From the NCBI RefSeq assembly GCF_016508255.1, contig NZ_JADVKT010000001.1:248001-312000 (forward strand): a stretch of DNA of 64,000 nt, written 5' to 3'. Of the stretch, positions 51,660-62,644 are shown one piece after another. Every line of letters starts with the position of its first letter. Positions within the stretch are counted from its first letter, which is position 1. A program made the translations under genes and the position numbers. The notes beneath the pieces are model-generated. The model had not been told where the DNA came from, ran no database searches, and saw nothing but the letters and a program-made list of their open reading frames with translations. Source of the DNA: Acinetobacter calcoaceticus. Lineage in GTDB: Bacteria > Pseudomonadota > Gammaproteobacteria > Pseudomonadales > Moraxellaceae.

Positions 51660-54097
51660 TAAAAGCGCCCTTCAAATCCAAAAATACCGTAGGTATGCTG
51701 TTCATCATGACCATCGTATGGATGGTATTGCCAACCAATTCCATAATTAAGTTGCCAAGTTCGTGACAGCTGCCATTGATGTTGATATTGCAAAGAATAG
51801 GTCGGTCTAGCTGAGTAATCTGCTTGTTTATAAAGCCCTACTCCAGCCTCAAAATGCTGTTTAAAGGAACGTTCATATTCACGCCAAGTTACCCAGTCAT
51901 GACTTAAATTTAACTCAGCACTGTAATGATTGCTGGGACTAAAATATGCGGTCTGATCTTGACTATTACTGCCATAAAATCCACGAACGGTTCCATAGGT
52001 GATGTGGTGCGGCGCGTCAAACAATCGTTCACGCCAAAAAGTCGAAAACTCTTGTTGTTTATTACCATCACTAATATCAGTTAGGCCGTAACTTGCCCCA
52101 ATTTGGCGTGACTCATCTTTTTGCCATGTCAAAGCAGCCCGGTAAGCTTTTCCATCCTCACCAGCATCAATTGCTTGCAGAGGAATATTGGCTTGACTGT
52201 CATACTGCAATTGATATTGCCAGTGGTCATTTAACCATTGCGACCAATCAACACGAATACCTGCTTGCCCGCCATCTGTACTTTGCGACAAAATCGCGGA
52301 CAATGCCTTACGGTTCGCTTGCCATTCAGCCCCGACGCCATAGCGTTGGTCCTGCACATCACCAAAACGGTATTCACCGTAACGATCTTGATGCCAAGCA
52401 AATAACCGATAATTATCTTTTATCCAAGGGCTATTAAGACGGGTTTCCATTTCACGGTCTTTTAAACCATTCTGCCCACTCACAGCGTCGCTACTATCTG
52501 CCTTACTTTGGCCCCAAGTGGTTGAGTGAGAAATTGTCGGTCTATTACGATCATCTAGCTCTTTTCGACTTTTAATTACTCCACCATCTTCAGGGTAATA
52601 TTCCAAAAGACTTTCAGTATTTTTACGCCATTCAGGAATATCTCCTAAAGCTTGAGCATTTTGCATCTGGTTAATTCGAGTATCTTTGGCAACCGGTGTT
52701 AAAGCATTTAAACGAGAAATAGTTTGCTTAGACTGTAGAGGTTTATCTCTCCAACGCTCAACACGAGCTAGATTATTAATTAAGCCTTCATTAGCAGGGG
52801 CAAGATCTACTTGTTTCTGAAAATGCTTTTCTGCTTGATCAAGATGATTTGCATACGCTAAATGCATACCTTGTAAACTAATATAGTCATCACGATCTGG
52901 ATGACTTGTCTTGTCCACCCCTTTTGCCTGACTATATTTATACATCGGAACAAGACGATCAACCTCACTCAAAAGTTGTTCAGCTTGTTTATACTTTTCT
53001 TGTTCAATATACGAATAGTAAAGTCCAGTATATACCGTCATATCTGGGTAGTTTTTTTCAGTAAGTAAGGTTTTAAAAGCAAGTTCAGCTTGTCGTGGTT
53101 GTCTTTCAGCCAAATAACTATCAGCTATTGCATGACGAATATAGGCAGGTAGTTTTTCTAGAGGTACATTTAATTTAGTAAATTGATCCAGTACTGTACG
53201 TGTACGCCCACGGAAATCTAACGCATATATATAGTCATAATGGAATCTTAAATAATTAGGATCTGACGGTTGAATCAAAGGCTGCATTTGTTCCCCTTGC
53301 TTCAACACAGCATCAAGCTCAGCAAAGGCCTCACTATCCGACAAGCCCTCCCTATTCAAATATTTATAACGAGCAATCGCATTATTTACGCGTTGAGAAA
53401 ACTCACTGACTTGTAGCCAGTGTTGTAACGATTCTGTTTGTGCATTTTTATCACTGGCAAGCAATAACTGCTGAGCCTTGTTATAAGCCCCTACAGCCGC
53501 TAAGTCATAACTGTACTCTTGCAAAACTGCAAAAGACTTTGGTTGTTGCTTATATGCTTGTTCAATTACAGGTAAAGCATCTACTGGTAAATTGATAAGA
53601 CGATATGCATAGGCTATTTGTACAAGCTGATCAGTCTTCAGACTTTTACTATTAATTTTTGTTAATTGTGCTTTGGCATTTACAACATCTTGCGCTTCTG
53701 CATATAAAACTGCTAACAAAATCTGCCCATCAAGCGTTTTTTGAATATTAAATTTATTCGACCAATCAATCGCATTTTTAAAGTGTTTAAAATCACGGAA
53801 ATTACGTATTAAAGGTAACTGTCCATATTCTGGAAAATTAACCAAATTAATATTTGTTAAATGCTGTGGAAAAGTCAAAAGATCCCTTTTTTCATTTGAC
53901 ATTACAACTAAATAATCAGCTAGCAATTTTTGATCATGCGGATAAGTTTTTAGCAATTGATCCAGTTGGAATATTGCTTGGTGAGTTTGTCCAGTTTTGT
54001 AAGTGTGAATAGCCTGCTCTCGCAACTCATCCACTTGAGCAGCATATAAATTGAGAGGTAATATGTATACCAATGAAAAAACACATTTTTTTAGCAT
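51659..54097 (-). CDS. pgaA: Outer-membrane poly-N-acetylglucosamine export porin PgaA
   Basis: 812 residues. A signal peptide (CVFSLVYILPLNLYAA) is followed by a periplasmic TPR superhelix (about 25-480, with repeats such as AIFQLDQLLKTYPHDQKLLADY and AEKHFQKQVDLAPANEGLINNLARV) and a C-terminal 16-stranded-type barrel (about 520-812) ending EHTYGIFGFEGRF with the terminal Phe of outer-membrane proteins. It guides the deacetylated polymer out of the cell. It is the first gene of pgaABCD; overlaps between all four genes indicate one operon. Confidence 0.94.
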   Translation of the reverse strand: MLKKCVFSLVYILPLNLYAAQVDELREQAIHTYKTGQTHQAIFQLDQLLKTYPHDQKLLADYLVVMSNEKRDLLTFPQHLTNINLVNFPEYGQLPLIRNFRDFKHFKNAIDWSNKFNIQKTLDGQILLAVLYAEAQDVVNAKAQLTKINSKSLKTDQLVQIAYAYRLINLPVDALPVIEQAYKQQPKSFAVLQEYSYDLAAVGAYNKAQQLLLASDKNAQTESLQHWLQVSEFSQRVNNAIARYKYLNREGLSDSEAFAELDAVLKQGEQMQPLIQPSDPNYLRFHYDYIYALDFRGRTRTVLDQFTKLNVPLEKLPAYIRHAIADSYLAERQPRQAELAFKTLLTEKNYPDMTVYTGLYYSYIEQEKYKQAEQLLSEVDRLVPMYKYSQAKGVDKTSHPDRDDYISLQGMHLAYANHLDQAEKHFQKQVDLAPANEGLINNLARVERWRDKPLQSKQTISRLNALTPVAKDTRINQMQNAQALGDIPEWRKNTESLLEYYPEDGGVIKSRKELDDRNRPTISHSTTWGQSKADSSDAVSGQNGLKDREMETRLNSPWIKDNYRLFAWHQDRYGEYRFGDVQDQRYGVGAEWQANRKALSAILSQSTDGGQAGIRVDWSQWLNDHWQYQLQYDSQANIPLQAIDAGEDGKAYRAALTWQKDESRQIGASYGLTDISDGNKQQEFSTFWRERLFDAPHHITYGTVRGFYGSNSQDQTAYFSPSNHYSAELNLSHDWVTWREYERSFKQHFEAGVGLYKQADYSARPTYSLQYQHQWQLSRTWQLNYGIGWQYHPYDGHDEQHTYGIFGFEGRF

Positions 54098-54481
54098 TTT
54101 GATAATCGGATAGTTCCATATCGAGGTGGGAAAGTATAATTAAAATTTGCAATTAATCACATAATGCAAAAATAGTGTGATCTATTTATCATTTTTTAAA
54201 TATTTAATGTTTTTTCCCATGGATTTTTAAAATATTTAGTAAAATTAAATAATTAGATTTTTTCAATCTACTAAAATATATACATTTCTTTTCAATATTC
54301 TTATTTTATTTCACAATTAGAGTGTAAAAACCCCACAGGTTGATAACCAATAAAAACGTTTTAACAACCATTTGTTTTATATTCAAAACTTTTATTTTTC
54401 TCGTGTTTTATATTTAAAACCATTCAATTTAATCACAAATAAATATATAAATTGAATGGTTTAAATAAACGATTGATTAAC
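54098..54481. promoter_or_regulatory. Intergenic region ppsR-pgaA with repeated dyads, 384 bp
   Basis: This spacer must hold the pgaABCD promoter and the end of ppsR. Near the ppsR end are two copies of a 16-base dyad, GTTTTATATTCAAAAC (54374-54389) and GTTTTATATTTAAAAC (54405-54420), 31 bases apart. An inverted repeat of about 20 bases joins 54411-54431 with 54448-54467 (core CCATTCAATTTA/TAAATTGAATGG) and could form a long hairpin behind ppsR. No good promoter or ribosome-binding site for pgaA is visible. Confidence 0.5.
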
Positions 54482-55318
54482 TTAACCAATACGACGTTTT
54501 AATCCTGTCATTTGTAAAACACGCGTTGAAATTTCTTCAATCGACATTTCAGTCACGTTTAAATATTTAATGCCTTCTGAAATATAGATTCCTTCAATTG
54601 CTCTAAGTTCCATTTGGCATTGGCTAAAGCTTGCATAACGACTATTAGCCTTACGCTCACTACGAATCGCAACTAACCGCTCTGCATCAATCATTAAACC
54701 AAATAATTTACTGCGATGTGGTCTTAGAACTGCTGGCAAACGGTTATCATCCAAATCTTCTTCAGTTAATGGATAGTTTGCAACACGGATACCAAATTGA
54801 AGCGATAAGTAAATAGAGGTCGGCGTTTTACCCGAACGAGAAACACCAATTAAGATTAAATCCGCTTTATCATAATGACGCGTACGTGCTCCATCATCAT
54901 TATCAAGCGCAAAATGAACAGCATCAATACGGGCTTTATAAGACTCAGAATCAGTCACTGCATGTGTTTGTCCAACTAATGTGGTAGGCGGTGTACCTAA
55001 TTCTTGTTCTAATTTACTGATTAAACCTTCAAACACATCTAAATTAACTGCTTTAGCAGTATTAATAATTTCTCGCGCGTTTGGATCAACTAAAGTATCA
55101 AATACTAAAGGTAGACAACCATCTTTGGTTTGGCATCTATTAATTTCAATCACAACATCCATTGCCGCCTCTTCAGTTGTAATATACGGCATGATATGAA
55201 TATCAAAATCTACATTGGGGAATTGTGCTAATAACGAATGTCCAAGGGTCTCGGCAGTAATTGCAGTTCCATCAGAAATAAAAAAAACGCTCCGTCTAAA
55301 CTGTTTACTTTCTGACAT
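54482..55318 (-). CDS. ppsR: PEP synthase regulatory protein (kinase/pyrophosphorylase)
   Basis: 278 residues of the DUF299 family. PpsR inactivates PpsA by ADP-dependent phosphorylation of a threonine and reactivates it by phosphate-dependent dephosphorylation. The N-terminus RRSVFFISDGTAITAETLGHSLLAQFP and the P-loop IGVSRSGKTPTSIYLS are diagnostic, and LHPHRSKLFGLMID-like residues (RPHRSKLFGLMID) follow. It is divergent from ppsA, the gene of its target, separated by about 156 bases. Confidence 0.94.
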   Translation of the reverse strand: MSESKQFRRSVFFISDGTAITAETLGHSLLAQFPNVDFDIHIMPYITTEEAAMDVVIEINRCQTKDGCLPLVFDTLVDPNAREIINTAKAVNLDVFEGLISKLEQELGTPPTTLVGQTHAVTDSESYKARIDAVHFALDNDDGARTRHYDKADLILIGVSRSGKTPTSIYLSLQFGIRVANYPLTEEDLDDNRLPAVLRPHRSKLFGLMIDAERLVAIRSERKANSRYASFSQCQMELRAIEGIYISEGIKYLNVTEMSIEEISTRVLQMTGLKRRIG

Positions 55319-55474
55319 TAAAATTCTCCTTAAACATTTGTCTTAGTGCTATATAATCTTTATAGTAAACTGATCTTACATGACTGTCGCTTAGTATAAT
55401 TCTCAACTAAGCACTTTATTTTTATAATTTCATGCCAAGATAGACATTAATACTGCAAAAGTGGAGTGAAAACT

Positions 55475-57853
55475 TTGGAAGCGCGCGTAATCGGTCTAGA
55501 AAAATTAGGGAAACACGATGTCGAACTCGTAGGTGGGAAAAACTCATCTTTGGGTGAAATGATCAGCCATTTATCAAATGCTGGTGTATCGGTACCTGGT
55601 GGTTTTGCCACTACTGCTGATGCCTATCGTGAGTTCTTAGATCAAAGCGGTCTTAACGCTCGAATTCAAGCAGAACTTGCTCAACTCAACGTCGATGATG
55701 TAAATGCTCTTGCAGAAACAGGTGCTAAAATTCGTCAATGGATTGTAGAGACTCCACTCACTGCAACCTTAGAACAAGAAATTCGCGCTGCTTTTACAAC
55801 ACTTTCTAACGGTAACCCAGAAATCGCGGTTGCCGTTCGTTCATCTGCAACTGCTGAAGATTTACCAGATGCTTCATTCGCAGGTCAACAAGAAACTTTC
55901 CTGAATATTCGCGGTATTGATAACGTTCTTATTGCGATTAAAGAAGTATTTGCTTCTCTATATAATGACCGTGCAATTTCTTACCGTGTACATCAAGGTT
56001 TTGACCATGATGTCGTTGCACTTTCTGCAGGCGTTCAGCGTATGGTTCGCTCTGAAACTGGCGCTGCGGGTGTAATGTTTACACTTGATACTGAATCTGG
56101 TTTCCGTGAAGTCGTATTTATTACAGCCTCTTATGGTTTAGGCGAGATGGTTGTACAGGGTGCCGTTAACCCAGATGAGTTTTACTTATCTAAACCATTA
56201 TTAAATGCTGGTAGACACTCAGTTTTACGCCGTAACCTTGGTTCAAAACACCAGAAAATGATTTATGGTGAAGAAGGTTCTGCTGGTAAATCAGTTGTCG
56301 TTGTTGATGTTGAGAAACAAGAGCGCCAACAATTTGCTTTAAATGACCATGAGTTACAAGAGCTAGCTAAACAAGCGCTTATTATTGAGCAGCACTATGG
56401 TGCTCCAATGGATATCGAATGGGCAAAAGATGGCGATGATGGCCAAATTTATATTGTTCAAGCTCGCCCTGAAACAGTAAAAAGCCGTCAAAATGTTGGC
56501 ACAATGGAACGCTATCTTCTAAAACAAAGAGGTACTGTTCTTTGTGAAGGTCGTTCAATTGGTCAACGTATTGGTTCTGGTAAAGTCCGCATTATTAGCT
56601 CAATTAAAGAAATGGACAAAGTTCAAGAAGGCGACGTTCTTGTATCAGATATGACCGATCCTGATTGGGAACCGGTAATGAAGCGTGCCGCAGCAATTAT
56701 TACTAACCGTGGCGGTCGTACATGTCACGCAGCAATTATTGCACGTGAGCTTGGTGTACCTGCGATTGTAGGCTGTGGTAATGCAACAGAAGTATTGACT
56801 GATGGTCAAGAAGTAACTGTTTCTTGTGCTGAAGGTGACACTGGCTTCATTTACGAAGGTGCTTTAGATTTCGAAGTTCAACGTAACTCAATTGAATCTA
56901 TGCCTAAGCTTTCGTTCAAAATTATGATGAACGTAGGTAACCCTGACCGTGCATTTGACTTTGCTCAAATTCCAAATGAAGGTATTGGTCTTGCTCGTCT
57001 TGAGTTCATTATTAACCGTATGATCGGCGTGCACCCTAAAGCCCTACTCAACATTGATAGCCTACCTCGTGAAACTCGTGCTGCAGTTCTAACTCGTACT
57101 GCTGGTTATGCGTCACCTGTAGATTTCTATGTTGAAAAATTGGTTGAAGGTATTGCGACTCTTGCTGCTGCATTTGGTGACAAGCCAGTTATTGTTCGTA
57201 TGTCTGACTTCAAATCAAATGAATATGCAAACTTGATTGGCGGTAAGTTATACGAGCCTGAAGAAGAAAACCCAATGTTGGGTTTCCGTGGTGCAAGCCG
57301 TTATGTATCTGACAACTTCCGTGACTGCTTTGAATTAGAATGCCGTGCACTTAAGAAAGCTCGTGATGAAATGGGTCTAACCAATATTCAAATCATGATT
57401 CCTTTTGTACGTACTGTATCTGAAGCAAAACGCGTTATTGAGTTACTAGCACAAAATGGTTTGAGACGTGGTGAGAACGGCTTAAAAGTAATCATGATGT
57501 GTGAATTACCAACGAATGCCCTATTAGCTGAACAATTCCTAGAGCATTTCGATGGTTTCTCTATTGGTTCAAATGACTTAACTCAGTTAACCCTAGGTCT
57601 TGACCGTGACTCAGGTATTGTTTCACACCTATTTGATGAGCGTGATGCAGCAGTTAAAGCACTTCTTTCAATGGCAATTCATGCCTGCCGTAAAGCGGGC
57701 AAATATGTAGGTATCTGTGGTCAGGGTCCTTCAGACCATCCAGATCTTGCAAAATGGTTAATGGAACAAGGTATTGAGTCTGTTTCTCTTAACCCTGACT
57801 CAGTTTTAGATACATGGTTCTTCCTTGCTGAAGAAAAAATCAAGCAAATCTAA
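55475..57853 (+). CDS. ppsA: Phosphoenolpyruvate synthase
   Basis: 792 residues. PpsA makes PEP from pyruvate and ATP in gluconeogenesis. The ATP-grasp domain starts [12 protein letters not shown] and has [20 protein letters not shown]; the phosphohistidine domain has [17 protein letters not shown]; the C-terminal PEP/pyruvate barrel has [11 protein letters not shown] and [20 protein letters not shown] start at TTG 55475: GGAG (55463-55466) lies eight bases before it, whereas the GTG at 55466 overlaps that site. Regulation by PpsR is implied by the divergent neighbour. A terminator follows. Confidence 0.95.
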   Translation: MEARVIGLEKLGKHDVELVGGKNSSLGEMISHLSNAGVSVPGGFATTADAYREFLDQSGLNARIQAELAQLNVDDVNALAETGAKIRQWIVETPLTATLEQEIRAAFTTLSNGNPEIAVAVRSSATAEDLPDASFAGQQETFLNIRGIDNVLIAIKEVFASLYNDRAISYRVHQGFDHDVVALSAGVQRMVRSETGAAGVMFTLDTESGFREVVFITASYGLGEMVVQGAVNPDEFYLSKPLLNAGRHSVLRRNLGSKHQKMIYGEEGSAGKSVVVVDVEKQERQQFALNDHELQELAKQALIIEQHYGAPMDIEWAKDGDDGQIYIVQARPETVKSRQNVGTMERYLLKQRGTVLCEGRSIGQRIGSGKVRIISSIKEMDKVQEGDVLVSDMTDPDWEPVMKRAAAIITNRGGRTCHAAIIARELGVPAIVGCGNATEVLTDGQEVTVSCAEGDTGFIYEGALDFEVQRNSIESMPKLSFKIMMNVGNPDRAFDFAQIPNEGIGLARLEFIINRMIGVHPKALLNIDSLPRETRAAVLTRTAGYASPVDFYVEKLVEGIATLAAAFGDKPVIVRMSDFKSNEYANLIGGKLYEPEEENPMLGFRGASRYVSDNFRDCFELECRALKKARDEMGLTNIQIMIPFVRTVSEAKRVIELLAQNGLRRGENGLKVIMMCELPTNALLAEQFLEHFDGFSIGSNDLTQLTLGLDRDSGIVSHLFDERDAAVKALLSMAIHACRKAGKYVGICGQGPSDHPDLAKWLMEQGIESVSLNPDSVLDTWFFLAEEKIKQI

Positions 57854-57861
57854 TATGTTAT

Positions 57862-57890
57862 AAAAAAAGGCCCATCCGTGGGTCTTTTTT
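57862..57890 (+). terminator. Rho-independent terminator of ppsA
   Basis: AAAAAAGGCCCA (57863-57874) pairs with TGGGTCTTTTTT (57879-57890), one G-U pair, loop of four. It lies nine bases after the stop. Confidence 0.9.
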
Positions 57891-57917
57891 CATCTTTAGA
57901 ACAGAGAATTTTTATTT

Positions 57918-58673
57918 ATGCAAATTTACTTGGCACGTAATAATCAACAAGCTGGGCCTTACACCTTAGAGCAAGTAAATCAAATGTTGGCTAGCCAACA
58001 AATTTTGTTAACTGATTTAGCTTGGCATGAAGGCATGACAGAGTGGAAAGCTTTAGGAGAATTAACCCAAGGTAAACTTGTATATCAACCTATCGGTTAT
58101 TCTGCACCTGTCATAAATGCAAACAGCTCACCTAATGAAACTATTCGTCAAATTCGTGTAGAGCCTAAAATTCACGAACTTGCCTCTATTCAATCTCGAG
58201 CTTTGGCAAAAATTATTGATTTATTGCTTTGGTTGCCAATAGCTGCAATTCCTTCTTTTTTCTTTAATGAATCTGAATATAAGCAATTATTTGAATTGCA
58301 AAAACAAATGCAATCAGCTGAAGTTGCATCAACTAAAGCAGCAGAATTACAACAGCAACTTTTTACTTTAATTCCTATAGAAGCTTGGCACTCGATGCTT
58401 CTTTACGTGGTAATCATGCTTGCAATTCAAGCCATTCTTTTAACAAAGTTTGGACAAAGTATAGGTAAGAAAATTGTTGGCATTAAAATTGTAGATTTTG
58501 AAAGTAATGGCAAAGTTAATTTAACTCGCATCTTCTTATTAAGAAGCGTTGTTTTTATCATTTTAAATTTACTGTTTATGCCTATTAGTACAATTATTGA
58601 CTATGCATTTGCATTAGGGCAAAAACGTCAAGCTCTACATGACAAAATTGCAAGAACAAAAGTGATCAAATGA
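57918..58673 (+). CDS. GYF-domain and RDD-family membrane protein
   Basis: 251 residues. The first 60 form a GYF_2-type domain (IYLARNNQQAGPYTLEQVNQML; DLAWHEGMTEWKAL), often found before membrane domains. The rest is an RDD domain with three membrane helices: the first Arg and Asp are in SRALAKIIDLLLWLP, and FGQSIGKKIVGIKIVD and RQALHDKIARTKV are the typical later blocks. Function is unknown; some RDD proteins take part in ion exchange. It begins 65 bases after ppsA, but a terminator separates them. Confidence 0.82.
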   Translation: MQIYLARNNQQAGPYTLEQVNQMLASQQILLTDLAWHEGMTEWKALGELTQGKLVYQPIGYSAPVINANSSPNETIRQIRVEPKIHELASIQSRALAKIIDLLLWLPIAAIPSFFFNESEYKQLFELQKQMQSAEVASTKAAELQQQLFTLIPIEAWHSMLLYVVIMLAIQAILLTKFGQSIGKKIVGIKIVDFESNGKVNLTRIFLLRSVVFIILNLLFMPISTIIDYAFALGQKRQALHDKIARTKVIK

Positions 58674-58989
58674 TAGCAAATGACTCATTGTTTTAAAGTC
58701 TAAAAAAATGGAGGCACCTTGCCTCCATTTTTTCTATAGAGAGTTGATATTTAAATAAAAGCTCCATACTGATTAAATACCCTACAAAAAAAATCGGGTT
58801 TTAAAACAATTATTTCAGACGGCTTTATGTATAGCTTAGTTTGTCGATATGAGGCATAATGCCCTACAACGTAGCGGTGTCATATAATTGAGAAGTCTAA
58901 ATTTAAGGATTAGCGTTCTCAATCATGCGACACTTTAATCGCTATCCCATATTTAATTAGGGAATGGGACTCTTCACCGAGGTTGTAAA
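58674..58989 (+). promoter_or_regulatory. cyo upstream region with leader hairpins, 316 bp
   Basis: The first part holds the terminator at 58703-58733. Further on, a -10-like TATAAT (58883-58888) is present without a good -35. Just after it, ATTGAGAA (58887-58894) faces TTCTCAAT (58916-58923), and TCCCAT (58945-58950) faces ATGGGA (58964-58969), giving two possible hairpins before the ribosome-binding site GAGG (58979-58982), seven bases before the cyoA start. The structures suggest control of the cyo mRNA leader, or operator sites. Confidence 0.45.
58703..58733 (+). terminator. Rho-independent terminator of the GYF/RDD gene
   Basis: A perfect 14-bp stem AAAAAATGGAGGCA (58703-58716) with TGCCTCCATTTTTT (58720-58733), three-base loop, 30 bases after the stop. 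Confidence 0.9.
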
Positions 58990-60024
58990 ATGAGACAAAC
59001 GATTTTAGCTGTATTGTCTTTATCAACGCTTGCCGCACTTTTGACTGGGTGTGGTGGTGATATGGTACTTCTAAACTCTAAAGGTCCAGTTGGTCAAGGT
59101 CAAAGTGACCTTATGATGACTGCGATCTATTTAATGTTACTTGTGGTGATTCCTTCAATCATCATGGCATTATGGTTTGGTTGGAAATATCGCGCGTCAA
59201 ATAAAGATGCAGACTATAAACCTACATGGGCACACTCAACTACAATTGAAGTTGTAGTATGGGGTATTCCTGTCATTATTATTGGTATTTTAGCTTGGTT
59301 AACTTGGTGGGGTTCCCACAAGTATGACCCATACCGTCCTTTAGAATCAGATAAAGCACCTTTAACTATTCAAGTTGTTGCTGAGCAGTTTAAGTGGATC
59401 TTTATTTATCCTGAACAAAACATTGCAACAGTTAACGAAGTACGTTTCCCTGAAAAAACTCCGTTAAGCTTTAAAATCACTTCTAACTTTACAATGAACT
59501 CATTCTTCATTCCACAGTTAGGCGGCCAGATTTATGCAATGGCAGGTATGCAAACTCACCTTCATTTGTTAGCAAATGAATCTGGTGTATATCGTGGTTT
59601 CTCTTCTAACTACTCAGGTTACGGTTTCTCTCAAATGCGTTTCAAGGCGCATAGTGTTACAGAGCAACAATTCAACGAATGGGTAGCAGCTGTTAAAGCA
59701 GGTAATGGTTCTACCATTAACCCAGAAGCAGTTCAAAAAACTACGCTTGACCAAGCTGAATTGGCAACCTTACGTGATGGTGACCGTTCTAAGCATCAGA
59801 TCGAGCATTTAGTAAATCGTGCTAAAGCTGCTGGTGATCAAGAAGCGCTTGCTAAAGCTGAAGCTATGAAACCGTTCCCGACTAAGCCACACCCTGTGAC
59901 TTATTACTCTTCAGTTGAACCAAAATTGTTTGAAACAATTATCAACCACTATATGAGTAACTATCATGGTGTTGACCACTCTGCTGCGCATGCAACAGCT
60001 GAACACGCTGCTCAAGGGGAATAA
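58990..60024 (+). CDS. cyoA: Cytochrome bo3 ubiquinol oxidase subunit II
   Basis: 344 residues. A lipoprotein signal ends in LAALLTGC (lipidated cysteine about residue 21). Two membrane helices follow (MTAIYLMLLVVIPSIIMALWF; IEVVVWGIPVIIIGILAWLTW) and then a periplasmic cupredoxin-like domain: AEQFKWIFIYPEQNIATVNE, TSNFTMNSFFIPQLGGQIYAMAGMQTHLHLLAN. The CuA ligands of cytochrome c oxidases are lacking, as expected for a quinol oxidase. First gene of cyoABCDE; GAGG lies seven bases before the ATG. Confidence 0.95.
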   Translation: MRQTILAVLSLSTLAALLTGCGGDMVLLNSKGPVGQGQSDLMMTAIYLMLLVVIPSIIMALWFGWKYRASNKDADYKPTWAHSTTIEVVVWGIPVIIIGILAWLTWWGSHKYDPYRPLESDKAPLTIQVVAEQFKWIFIYPEQNIATVNEVRFPEKTPLSFKITSNFTMNSFFIPQLGGQIYAMAGMQTHLHLLANESGVYRGFSSNYSGYGFSQMRFKAHSVTEQQFNEWVAAVKAGNGSTINPEAVQKTTLDQAELATLRDGDRSKHQIEHLVNRAKAAGDQEALAKAEAMKPFPTKPHPVTYYSSVEPKLFETIINHYMSNYHGVDHSAAHATAEHAAQGE

Positions 60025-60027
60025 GAC

Positions 60028-62019
60028 ATGGATATGATTTTTGGTAAACTGGGTTGGGACTCTATCCCGACAGAGCCAATCGTGCTTGTCACCATGGTCC
60101 TTATGGCACTTGGTGCAATTGTTGTGCTTGGCGGTATCACCTATTTCAAAAAATGGGGATATTTGTGGAATGAGTGGTTTATTACGGTAGACCATAAAAA
60201 AATTGGTATCATGTACATTCTTGTATCTGTAGTCATGCTTTTGCGTGGTTTCGCCGATGCAATTATGATGCGTCTACAACTTTTCCTCGCTAAAGGCGGC
60301 GGCGAAGGTTATCTACATCCAGACCATTACGACCAGATCTTCACCGCGCACGGTGTAATCATGATCTTCTTCGTAGCAATGGGTCTCGTTGTTGGTATGA
60401 TGAACATCTCTGTACCTTTACAGATTGGTGCTCGTGACGTTGCATTCCCATTATTAAACTCTTTAAGCTTCTGGTTATTCGCTGGTGCTGCTGGTTTGAT
60501 GATGCTTTCACTTGTATTAGGTGAATTTGCTGCGACTGGTTGGATGGCTTACCCTCCTCTGTCTGGCATTCAATATTCTCCTGGTGTAGGTGTTGACTAC
60601 TATATCTGGGCACTTCAGGTTTCTGGTCTAGGTACGCTTTTATCTGGTGTTAACTTCTTTGTTACCATCATTAAAATGCGTGCACCTGGCATGAAATTAA
60701 TGGATATGCCTATTTTTACGTGGACTTCACTTTGTACGGCTGTATTAATCATCGCATCGTTCCCTGTATTAACAGGTACGCTTGCAATGTTAACTCTAGA
60801 CCGTTACTTCGGCTTCCATTTCTTCACAAATGAGCTTGGCGGTAGCCCAATGCTTTATGTGAACTTGATCTGGACATGGGGTCACCCAGAAGTATATATC
60901 TTGGTATTACCTGCATTTGGTCTATACTCAGAAATCGTTGCAACCTTCTCTCGTAAAGCGTTGTTCGGTTATAAGTCTATGGTGTATGCAACTATCGCGA
61001 TTACAGTTCTTGCGTTCGTTGTATGGCTTCACCACTTCTTTACCATGGGTGCTGGTGCGAACGTTAACGCGTTCTTCGGTATCATGACCATGGTTATTGC
61101 GATTCCTACTGGTGTGAAAATCTTCTCTTGGTTATTCACAATGTACAAAGGTCGCATCACCTTTACTACTCCAATGTTATGGACGCTTGGCTTCCTTATC
61201 ACATTTGGTATTGGTGGTTTAACTGGTGTACTTATGGCTGTTCCACCTGCGGACTTCCTTGTACACAACTCATTATTCTTGATCGCTCACTTCCATAACG
61301 TAATTATCGGTGGTGTGGTGTTTGGTATGTTTGCCGGCATCATTTACTACTGGCCAAAAATGTTTGGTTGGAAGCTCAATGAAGCATGGGGTAAAGCTGC
61401 GTTCTGGTTCTGGTTCTTCGGTTTCTACTTTGCATTCATGCCACTTTATATCCTTGGTTTCATGGGTATGACTCGTCGTTTGAATACATATGACAACCCT
61501 GAATGGGATCCTTACCTTGCAATTGCATTATTTGGTGCTGTTCTCGTTGCGATTGGTATTGCATGTTTCTTAATGCAAATCATTGTTGGTTTCTTACAGC
61601 GCAAAGACAACATGGACCTTACAGGCGATCCATGGGATGCACGTACGCTTGAATGGGCGACTTCTTCCCCTGCTCCGTTCTATAACTTTGCGCATGAACC
61701 AGATGCAAGCGGTATCGACCGTTTCTGGACTGACAAAGAAAATGGTGTAGCATACGCACGTAACACTAAATATGAAGACATCCACATGCCGACCGATCGT
61801 GCTGCTGGTTTTGTCATTGCAATGTTCATTACAATTCTTGGCTTTGCACTCATCTGGCATATTTGGTGGCTCGTTGTTGTTTCATTCGTTTCAGCTGTTG
61901 TTAGCTTGATCGTAAGCTCATTCACTAAGAATGTTGATTACTATGTTCCGGCTGCTGAAGTTGAGCGTATTGAAAACGAACGCTATGCTTTACTTGAAAA
62001 ACACTTGAAGAAGGACTAA
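60028..62019 (+). CDS. cyoB: Cytochrome bo3 ubiquinol oxidase subunit I
   Basis: 663 residues, the catalytic heme-copper subunit. The CuB/heme histidines are in [30 protein letters not shown] and [14 protein letters not shown]; the low-spin heme ligand is in [12 protein letters not shown]. It reduces oxygen to water and pumps protons. The N-terminus [19 protein letters not shown] matches the bo3 type. It follows cyoA after three bases with AAGGGGA as ribosome-binding site. Confidence 0.97.
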   Translation: MDMIFGKLGWDSIPTEPIVLVTMVLMALGAIVVLGGITYFKKWGYLWNEWFITVDHKKIGIMYILVSVVMLLRGFADAIMMRLQLFLAKGGGEGYLHPDHYDQIFTAHGVIMIFFVAMGLVVGMMNISVPLQIGARDVAFPLLNSLSFWLFAGAAGLMMLSLVLGEFAATGWMAYPPLSGIQYSPGVGVDYYIWALQVSGLGTLLSGVNFFVTIIKMRAPGMKLMDMPIFTWTSLCTAVLIIASFPVLTGTLAMLTLDRYFGFHFFTNELGGSPMLYVNLIWTWGHPEVYILVLPAFGLYSEIVATFSRKALFGYKSMVYATIAITVLAFVVWLHHFFTMGAGANVNAFFGIMTMVIAIPTGVKIFSWLFTMYKGRITFTTPMLWTLGFLITFGIGGLTGVLMAVPPADFLVHNSLFLIAHFHNVIIGGVVFGMFAGIIYYWPKMFGWKLNEAWGKAAFWFWFFGFYFAFMPLYILGFMGMTRRLNTYDNPEWDPYLAIALFGAVLVAIGIACFLMQIIVGFLQRKDNMDLTGDPWDARTLEWATSSPAPFYNFAHEPDASGIDRFWTDKENGVAYARNTKYEDIHMPTDRAAGFVIAMFITILGFALIWHIWWLVVVSFVSAVVSLIVSSFTKNVDYYVPAAEVERIENERYALLEKHLKKD

Positions 62020-62023
62020 GGAA

Positions 62024-62644
62024 ATGGCTGAAGTACTTCATCACGACAACCACGGCCACGATGGTCATCATGAACATGATGATACTGACTTAACGGTCTT
62101 TGGTTTCTGGACATACTTGATGAGTGACTTGATTCTTTTCGGATCACTCTTCATTGCGTTCGCTGTATTAAGCAGTCATATTCCACCAGGAACTCCAAGT
62201 GCATATGACCTATTCCATGACTCATTAGGCTACGTGTTAACTGAAACATTTGCCTTATTGATTTCATCGGTAACTTTCGGTTTTGCTGTACTTGCATCTT
62301 ATAAAAAGAATGTGAATCAAGTAATCACTTGGTTATTTATTACATTCCTTTTTGGTGCAACGTTCATTGGAATGGAACTTTATGAGTTCCATCACCTTGT
62401 AGAAGAAGGTCATGGTCCAACTCACAGTGCATTCTTATCATCGTTCTTTACTTTGGTTGGTACACACGGTATCCACGTAACTTCAGGTTTAGTGTGGATG
62501 TTGGTATTGATGTATCAAATCAAAACTAAAGGTTTGACATTACCGAATACACGTCGTCTAGCTTGCTTAAGCTTGTTCTGGCACTTCCTTGACATCGTTT
62601 GGATCTGTGTATTCAGCGTCGTTTACTTACTGGGAGTTCTCTAA
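62024..62644 (+). CDS. cyoC: Cytochrome bo3 ubiquinol oxidase subunit III
   Basis: 206 residues with five membrane helices and a His/Asp-rich N-terminus (about 5-22). [30 protein letters not shown]-like [34 protein letters not shown] and [22 protein letters not shown] are typical of the subunit III family. It follows cyoB after four bases and its stop overlaps the cyoD start by one base. Confidence 0.95.
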   Translation: MAEVLHHDNHGHDGHHEHDDTDLTVFGFWTYLMSDLILFGSLFIAFAVLSSHIPPGTPSAYDLFHDSLGYVLTETFALLISSVTFGFAVLASYKKNVNQVITWLFITFLFGATFIGMELYEFHHLVEEGHGPTHSAFLSSFFTLVGTHGIHVTSGLVWMLVLMYQIKTKGLTLPNTRRLACLSLFWHFLDIVWICVFSVVYLLGVL

